From Shewanella electrodiphila (GTDB lineage: Bacteria; Pseudomonadota; Gammaproteobacteria; Enterobacterales; Shewanellaceae), in contig NZ_JAKIKU010000001.1 in NCBI RefSeq assembly GCF_023283985.1, forward strand, positions 496,001 through 560,000: 64,000 nucleotides of DNA. The letters run 5' to 3'. Position 1 is the first letter of the stretch. Each line of letters begins with the position of its first letter. Made by a program: the position numbers and the translations under genes. Positions 58,234 to 64,000 of this stretch are shown here, in pieces. The notes beneath the pieces were generated by a model. The model worked only from the letters and a program-made list of their open reading frames with translations, ran no database searches and was not told the DNA's origin.

Positions 58234-61200
58234 ACTGACTCCTGCAAATCAGCTAATGCTTTAGCTGGGGCTAAAAAAGCCTCATTTAAGCTTTTGCTGA
58301 TTGTCGTTTTAGCGTTTGTCATCGTACAACTTAGGCGGCCATCTTGATGATATAAAGCAATGTCAGCCGTTAATGAACGACTGGTACTTTTAACCACATT
58401 CAGCACTAAGTAGCCACTGTCACCTGATGCAAACGGTGCATAAGTGGTTAACTCACCAATGGTTGAAGGTAAGCTGGCTGCATCATGCTTGATACGCGCC
58501 CACACTAACATGGCTTGCAGTAGCAAATCTTCAGCGAAAGCCTGACTACCACCTAAACCTGTTTGCGGCGTAAAGCTTGCACAATCTTTAGCATCAATTT
58601 GTGGTAATTCAACCGAACAAACCAACTGCTTATCGTCGGCAATTAACAGCTGCTTTATTCCTTGAAGGCGAGGGCCGTGGAATAAGCTGCCGTTGCTATA
58701 TAGCTCACTATCTGTGCTGATGACTTTGCCTGACTCTGCTAACTGCTGGGCGTTTTTTACCACTGTTGGTAGCGTGTTTGAAACAGCGACATTTCCGAGC
58801 TTCTCATTAACAACGTTCTCATTAACAAGGAGGCTGGCTTGATACTGAGGTCTAAGCAAACTATCCACATCATCACTTTGCATGCGACTAGCAATCAGTG
58901 CTGTTAAGCCTGATTCAGTTTGCGTCAGTTTCAACGTTAATACTTGTGGCTCTTTAGTCTCGAAAATAATGCCTTTTAGCAGCTTATAATCTTGAACCAA
59001 TACAGGCAGACCACACAATTGCTGCGCAGTTTCACGCATCCATTGTATGGCGCACACTGTTGGTAGTACTGGATTACCCGCGATGCAATGATCTTCAATG
59101 AAAGGCATTGCAACAGGATTTAGTACTCGTTCAACACTCACCGTGTTACTCACAACACGGTGACTTGCAGCATTATTTAAAGAAAGAATCAGCGAACCCT
59201 CGGCATTATGCGAAGAGTCCGCATTAAGCTTTTTTACAGCAGCGCCTTCAGTTGATGCCGAACCTTGCATACTTGAACCGATTAATAGCTGTACGCCAGA
59301 CTCAGACAATAGACTGTGAGCAAACAAGTTTGCGCCTTTATCGAGCGGAATCACATATACGCCGCGTTCAACAAACATTTTCTTTAAGGCTGAACTGACC
59401 ATACCGCCGTCCCAAGGTCCCCAGTTAAAGCTCATCACTTTTGCTTGCGGGTAGTTTGCTGCAAGTTGTAGTGCTGTCTTGTTAAGGATCTCATTCGACA
59501 TTGAGTAATCACTTTGACCCGTATTGCCATAGAAACCCGCTGCAGATGAGAACATAGCAACTAGCTTCAATTTGCTTGCATCAATCGCATTGATGATGCC
59601 AGCAAAGCCTGACACTTTAGTGCCATATACACGGCCTAACTCAGCTAATGTTTTGTCTTGAATGTGTTTATCGGCGAGTACACCAGCACCATGAATTATG
59701 CCTGTAATTGGTTTTAGACCAGCAAGTGATTGTTTAATAGCTGCATCTGAACTGACATCCATGCTGACGTACTCAGCACTTGCGCCAACGTCTTTGAACG
59801 CGGCTAGTGAGCGGTCAATCTCTAAACTGCTGGTAATCGGCCAAACTAAGGCATCAATTTGCTTAGGTGTTGGCTTGTTACCTTGAGATTGAATAAACCC
59901 GATTGCAGCAGCTTTTAATTCTTTTGCTTGTTTGCCTTGAGCCCAAGTCGGTAAATTACCAGCTAAATGCTCACTGCGACCCGCTAGGATAAAGTGCGAC
60001 TGGGTTTGCTTAGCAAGTGTTAAGGCACATTCAAATGTCACGCCTTTTGCGCCGCCAGTAACAAGCACTGTGTCACTACTATTGAGCGATGTTGTTTGGT
60101 AGCGAGTTTGCGCCGCTGTTGTTGCTGTGAGTGTGTGACGACCTTGGTCGCTAACACCGACTTCTGCAATGCTTGTTTCAACATCATAAAGCTCTGCAAT
60201 CACTGCTTGAGCAAGCTCAACAGCTTCAAAACTTGGTGCAATATCTAATGCTCGACAAAACACGTTTGGCCACTCATGGCCGAGGGTTTTGGTGAGACCA
60301 GATAAAGCAGCCTGGTTAAGCTCAGCTTTTGCCAGTTCAGTGGTATTTAAATAACCAAAACCACCATCAATACGGCTCACTGTCATAAAGCTTACGCGTT
60401 GTGATTGTGCTAATTCGCTAAAACGACTTTGTAGATGTTTTGCCATCAAGAAAGCTTGCTCAACTGCGATAAATCCAGCATCACTTAATGGTAAGTTGCC
60501 TGATGTTGCGAGTTGAGGCTGCAGGTGAACAAAACCTGCAATCTTATGTTGCTTACTGATTTGAGCTATTACATCGCTAATTGCTTCATCACTGACCGCT
60601 GATAAAGTGAAGCTGGCAATATCGCTACTTAGCGGTGATTGCGCAGATGTCACAGATTCAGGGCTACGAATAACGGCGACGGTTAGGCCTGTTGCTACTA
60701 ATTTTTCAGCTAAAACACCTGCGTTATGACCGTCATCATTGATAACGATACATGCGTCTTTTGAAAAACAGTCAACTAACTTATCCGCCGCTGGTAGCTT
60801 TTTTAGTGCGACTTCCTGATGAGGAGGTAAGTCGTTTGCTAAATCTGCTGTGGCTGTTGGTGCAGCTGCCGTTGATGCTGCAGTGTTCACAACACTGCTT
60901 GTCGTTAGTTTGCTGTTCATGTAGCTAACGATTTCGCCTAAAGTGCGACATTCTGCTAAATCTTCAGGGTTTAGGTCTGGTAAGCCAGGTAGTTCGTCTT
61001 GAACAGTACCTAAGATTTCAACTCGCTTGATTGAGTCGATGCCTAAATCCGCTTCCATATCCATGCTTAGTTCAAGCATTTCCGTTGGGTAGCCGGTCTT
61101 TTCAGCAACCACAGTCATCATAGTGCTTTGAACTTGCTCTGCAGATAAACCTGACGGGGCGCTCAGGGCTGTTTCAGCTGATAAACCACTAACTGCTGGA

Positions 61201-64000
61201 GCTGCCTGTGTATTAGCGCCTGCGGCTGCACTTGTAGGAAGAAGCTTGCTGTTCATATAGCTGACGATTTCACCAAGTGTACGACACTCAGCTAAATCTT
61301 CAGGGTTAAGCTCTGGCAAGCCTGGTAGCTCGTCTTGAACAGTACCTAAAATCTCAACACGTTTGATTGAGTCGATGCCTAAATCCGCTTCCATATCCAT
61401 GCTTAACTCAAGCATTTCAGTTGGGTAACCGGTCTTTTCTGCAACCACAGTCATCATGGTGTTTTGAACTTCTTGAGCTGATAAACCATTGTTAGCAGGA
61501 GCAACTTGCGTCACTGGTGCAGTGACAGTATTTGCACTGACTGCAGGAAGTTTGCTGTTCATGTAGCTGACGATCTCACCAAGGGTACGACACTCAGCTA
61601 AATCTTCAGGGTTAAGTTCTGGCAGTGTTGGTAGTTCATCTTGAACGGTACCTAGAATCTCAACACGTTTGATTGAGTCGATACCTAAATCCGCTTCCAT
61701 ATCCATGCTCAACTCAAGCATTTCAGTAGGGTAACCCGTCTTTTCAGCAACCACAGTCATCATGGTGTTTTGAACTTGTTCAGCGCTTAAACCTACTGGA
61801 GCAGAACCAGCAGTTTGTAGCTGAGAGCCTTCAGCGGCACTTGTAGGAAGTTTAGAGCCTTCAGCTGGCAGCTTAGAGTTCATATAAGAAACGATTTCGC
61901 CCAAGGTGCGACACTCAGCTAAATCTTCAGGGCTCAATTCTGGCAGTGTTGGCAGTTCATCTTGAACGGTACCTAAAATTTCAACACGCTTGATTGAATC
62001 AATACCAAGGTCTGCTTCCATATCCATGCTCAGTTCAAGCATTTCAGTTGGGTAACCCGTCTTTTCAGCAACCACAGTCATCATGGTGCTTTGAACTTGT
62101 TCAGCGCTTAAACCTACTGGAGCAGAACCAGTAGTTGGTAGCTGAGAGGCTTCAGCGGCACTTGTAGGAAGTTTAGAGTCTTCAGCTGGTAGCTTAGAGT
62201 TCATATAAGAAACGATTTCGCCAAGGGTACGACACTCAGCTAAATCTTCAGGGCTCAATTCTGGCAGTGTTGGTAGTTCGTCTTGAACGGTACCTAAAAT
62301 CTCAACACGTTTGATTGAATCAATACCAAGGTCTGCTTCCATATCCATGCTCAGTTCAAGCATTTCAGTTGGGTAACCGGTTTTTTCAGCTACGACTTCA
62401 AGCATTGTATTAAGCACGGTTTCTGCGCTAAGACCTGATGCTGGTGCTGCAACAGCAGTTTGAGCTGCTATTTGAATCCCTTCAGCTGCATTTGTAGGCA
62501 GCTTGCTGTTCATATAATCAACGATTTCGCCAAGTGTACGACATTCAGCTAAATCTTCAGGGCTTAACTCTGGTAGCGTTGGTAGTTCGTCTTGAACGGT
62601 TCCTAGAATTTCAACACGCTTGATTGAATCGATACCAAGGTCTGCTTCCATATCCATGCTTAATTCAAGCATTTCAGTCGGGTAACCGGTCTTTTCAGCA
62701 ACGACTTCGAGCATAGTGTTCAGCACTGTTTCTGCGTTTAAACCTGCAGGCGCTGCTGCAACTACCGGCGCAACGACAGGAGCAGTAATTGGGGCAGGTG
62801 CTTTTACTGGTTCAATACGTGGCGCTGGAGCTGCCATAGCGGCAGGTTTGGAAACAGGCGCTTGTACTGGAGCGGCTACTTTTACAGCTTCAACGACTGG
62901 TGCTGGCGCTGTAATCACTGGAGTTGCAGCGATAGGCGCATTAACTCTAGGAGTATTGATAACAGGAACTGCAACAACAGGCGCTGTCGCTACTGGTGCT
63001 TGACCAGTCAGCATGCTTAATGCGTTTTGGCTTGACTGTGCTTGTTGCTCAAGGAACAAAGTATGACTTTGTAGTGTTTGAGCTTGATGCTGGTGGAATA
63101 GCTCCATTGAGCGTTGTAGGCTCTCAGGAATAGCATGTCCTGCAGCAGCCATTTTACTTTGCTCGGCCATTAGATGAGTAAAGGTGTCACCATATTGCTG
63201 TGGAATGGCTAAGAACTGCTGATGTAAATCAGCTGCTTGCTGTTGTGCATTGAAGAACGCTTCTAAGCTGCCTGAAGCTGGAGCACTTTGTGCTGGAGCT
63301 TGAGGTGCTATTTTTTGAGGCGCTTGAGCAGCAGCGTTAGACACTGCAGTTGAACCTGATGCGGCAACTTCAACGTATTCTGTTTTAATGACTTCTTTTT
63401 CCACGATTTTCTCTACTACTTTTTCAACCGGTACTTCAACCACTTTTTCGACAACAGTTTCAACAATTTGTGAAGTGACTTTGCCAGTGGTTAATGATTT
63501 TTCCATTTTAGCGCGGGTTGGTGCACTGATATGGTTTGAAGCTGTTAGCTTGACGTTCATGCCTTTCGGCACTGCAGGGGCGGCGATTTCTGCTTGATAA
63601 GGATCAACCTCCGTTAGCGGTGCGCCAAGTACGTTAAGTTGCATAGCCGCAATACGTAACTGCAGATCGCTGTTACCTTTCGGATTGGGATTGATGCTAA
63701 TCACTGATACGCTTTCTGCTTTGTTACCTAGCGTGGCTTCAACCAGTTTCTGCAAGATATTCTTAGGCCCGAACTCAACAAATACACGCGCTCCAGCGTC
63801 ATACATGCTGTTTAACTGATCAGTAAAGCGAACCGACTGTAGCATGTGCTGTTTAAATGCCGCTTTAATCGACTTAGCATCCGTTGGATGTTTTTCACCG
63901 CTGGCATTTGAGAATAATTCAACTTTGCAGGCAGTAAACTTGGCTTTATCGATGGCTTTAGCGAATGGCTTTTGTGCATGTCCTACAAGTGGCGTATGGA
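58230..64000 (-). CDS. pfaA: PfaA, multifunctional PUFA synthase subunit (5' part beyond the window)
   Basis: The minus-strand frame stays open past the ATG at 63845 to the right edge (TPLVGHAQKPF and on, an acyltransferase segment), so the gene continues outside the window with its ketosynthase and most of its acyltransferase. Visible order: end of the acyltransferase; a charged Val/Glu/Lys linker (VVEKVVEVPVEKVVEKIVEK); an Ala/Pro/Gln-rich spacer; six acyl carrier protein domains, each with DLGIDSIKRVEIL; a Pro-poor spacer; a ketoreductase (VTGGAKGVTFECAL; MFSSAAGFYGNTGQSDYSM with Ser and Tyr); and a C-terminal dehydratase-like region (MPFIEDHCIAGNPVLPTVCA). It ends in a GTGA overlap with pfaB. 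Confidence 0.97.
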   Translation of the reverse strand, partial: HTPLVGHAQKPFAKAIDKAKFTACKVELFSNASGEKHPTDAKSIKAAFKQHMLQSVRFTDQLNSMYDAGARVFVEFGPKNILQKLVEATLGNKAESVSVISINPNPKGNSDLQLRIAAMQLNVLGAPLTEVDPYQAEIAAPAVPKGMNVKLTASNHISAPTRAKMEKSLTTGKVTSQIVETVVEKVVEVPVEKVVEKIVEKEVIKTEYVEVAASGSTAVSNAAAQAPQKIAPQAPAQSAPASGSLEAFFNAQQQAADLHQQFLAIPQQYGDTFTHLMAEQSKMAAAGHAIPESLQRSMELFHQHQAQTLQSHTLFLEQQAQSSQNALSMLTGQAPVATAPVVAVPVINTPRVNAPIAATPVITAPAPVVEAVKVAAPVQAPVSKPAAMAAPAPRIEPVKAPAPITAPVVAPVVAAAPAGLNAETVLNTMLEVVAEKTGYPTEMLELSMDMEADLGIDSIKRVEILGTVQDELPTLPELSPEDLAECRTLGEIVDYMNSKLPTNAAEGIQIAAQTAVAAPASGLSAETVLNTMLEVVAEKTGYPTEMLELSMDMEADLGIDSIKRVEILGTVQDELPTLPELSPEDLAECRTLGEIVSYMNSKLPAEDSKLPTSAAEASQLPTTGSAPVGLSAEQVQSTMMTVVAEKTGYPTEMLELSMDMEADLGIDSIKRVEILGTVQDELPTLPELSPEDLAECRTLGEIVSYMNSKLPAEGSKLPTSAAEGSQLQTAGSAPVGLSAEQVQNTMMTVVAEKTGYPTEMLELSMDMEADLGIDSIKRVEILGTVQDELPTLPELNPEDLAECRTLGEIVSYMNSKLPAVSANTVTAPVTQVAPANNGLSAQEVQNTMMTVVAEKTGYPTEMLELSMDMEADLGIDSIKRVEILGTVQDELPGLPELNPEDLAECRTLGEIVSYMNSKLLPTSAAAGANTQAAPAVSGLSAETALSAPSGLSAEQVQSTMMTVVAEKTGYPTEMLELSMDMEADLGIDSIKRVEILGTVQDELPGLPDLNPEDLAECRTLGEIVSYMNSKLTTSSVVNTAASTAAAPTATADLANDLPPHQEVALKKLPAADKLVDCFSKDACIVINDDGHNAGVLAEKLVATGLTVAVIRSPESVTSAQSPLSSDIASFTLSAVSDEAISDVIAQISKQHKIAGFVHLQPQLATSGNLPLSDAGFIAVEQAFLMAKHLQSRFSELAQSQRVSFMTVSRIDGGFGYLNTTELAKAELNQAALSGLTKTLGHEWPNVFCRALDIAPSFEAVELAQAVIAELYDVETSIAEVGVSDQGRHTLTATTAAQTRYQTTSLNSSDTVLVTGGAKGVTFECALTLAKQTQSHFILAGRSEHLAGNLPTWAQGKQAKELKAAAIGFIQSQGNKPTPKQIDALVWPITSSLEIDRSLAAFKDVGASAEYVSMDVSSDAAIKQSLAGLKPITGIIHGAGVLADKHIQDKTLAELGRVYGTKVSGFAGIINAIDASKLKLVAMFSSAAGFYGNTGQSDYSMSNEILNKTALQLAANYPQAKVMSFNWGPWDGGMVSSALKKMFVERGVYVIPLDKGANLFAHSLLSESGVQLLIGSSMQGSASTEGAAVKKLNADSSHNAEGSLILSLNNAASHRVVSNTVSVERVLNPVAMPFIEDHCIAGNPVLPTVCAIQWMRETAQQLCGLPVLVQDYKLLKGIIFETKEPQVLTLKLTQTESGLTALIASRMQSDDVDSLLRPQYQASLLVNENVVNEKLGNVAVSNTLPTVVKNAQQLAESGKVISTDSELYSNGSLFHGPRLQGIKQLLIADDKQLVCSVELPQIDAKDCASFTPQTGLGGSQAFAEDLLLQAMLVWARIKHDAASLPSTIGELTTYAPFASGDSGYLVLNVVKSTSRSLTADIALYHQDGRLSCTMTNAKTTISKSLNEAFLAPAKALADLQESV
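60905..62740. repeat. six tandem ACP-encoding repeats in pfaA
   Basis: Six near-identical modules of about 300-335 bases encode acyl carrier proteins. The phosphopantetheine Ser codon region lies near 61030, 61365, 61670, 61990, 62310 and 62620. Between modules are shorter Ala/Thr/Ser-rich linkers. Modules two to six begin GLSAE or GLSAQ, module one GLNAE. The first two (62.3-62.7 kb) share LNTMLEVV, the other four MMTVV, so two sub-types of module exist. Confidence 0.95.

Noticed and set aside
62716..63003. Plus-strand 95-codon frame rich in Thr, Gly and Ala opposite pfaA
   Set aside because: It is a shadow of the Pro/Ala-rich linker and has no ribosome site or independent codon signal.

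Overview
The window looks like a chromosomal segment of a marine gammaproteobacterium, most likely Shewanella or a close relative. The main reason is the pfaA-pfaB-pfaC-pfaD omega-3 polyunsaturated fatty acid (EPA-type) synthase cluster on the minus strand at the right end. The sulfate-activation operons with an SLC13/TrkA-C permease, the RimB-RimK-desuccinylase trio and the moderate, AT-leaning base composition fit the same assignment. I see no tRNA, rRNA, CRISPR array, prophage or intact insertion sequence.

Left region (1-24.4 kb, plus strand): two full sulfate-activation sets, cysD-cysN-permease-cysC (1-4383, with cysD cut by the window edge, and 11223-16294), surround nucleotide-sugar genes. 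These are a WbpM/FlaA1-type 4,6-dehydratase, galU, a GlmM-type phosphoglucosamine mutase, rmlBACD for dTDP-L-rhamnose, ugd and a UDP-glucuronate epimerase-like gene. The first set carries two extra downstream genes: a DHH-family phosphoesterase that may clear pAp, the by-product of PAPS use, and a small protein of unknown function. A beta-CASP metallo-hydrolase lies between the sets. Together the genes make activated sulfate (APS/PAPS) and activated sugars (UDP-Glc, UDP-GlcA, dTDP-Rha and others). No glycosyltransferase or sulfotransferase is in view; they may lie to the left of the window.

Middle region (24.4-48.2 kb, both strands): mostly single genes and short operons. They are an RsmB/NOP-type RNA methyltransferase, a BamA-like barrel protein without POTRA domains, a DUF2461 protein, the RimB/RimK/aspartoacylase-like operon, a CadC-like membrane regulator with a TPR-like region, a sterol-desaturase-type hydroxylase, an FAH-family hydrolase, CBS-pair and PilZ proteins, a CPBP membrane protease, a LytTR regulator, YghU, a 2OG-Fe(II) oxygenase, a CotH-type lipoprotein and a PAS-containing chemoreceptor. 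At 40.2-42.8 kb a 188-bp direct repeat of the yghU start and upstream region flanks about 2.2 kb. This holds an orphan exported protein, an OmpA-like fragment and an IS66-type TnpA remnant.

Right region (48.3-64 kb, minus strand): pfaD, pfaC, pfaB and most of pfaA, tightly packed with start/stop overlaps. PfaA has six tandem acyl carrier protein domains; its ketosynthase and most of its acyltransferase lie beyond the right edge.

A recurring pattern is short tandem arrays with units of 8-15 bp, commonest at 15 bp and often containing TTAA or TTTAA. They lie in at least six gene-free stretches, and one coding example makes a pentapeptide linker in the LytTR protein.
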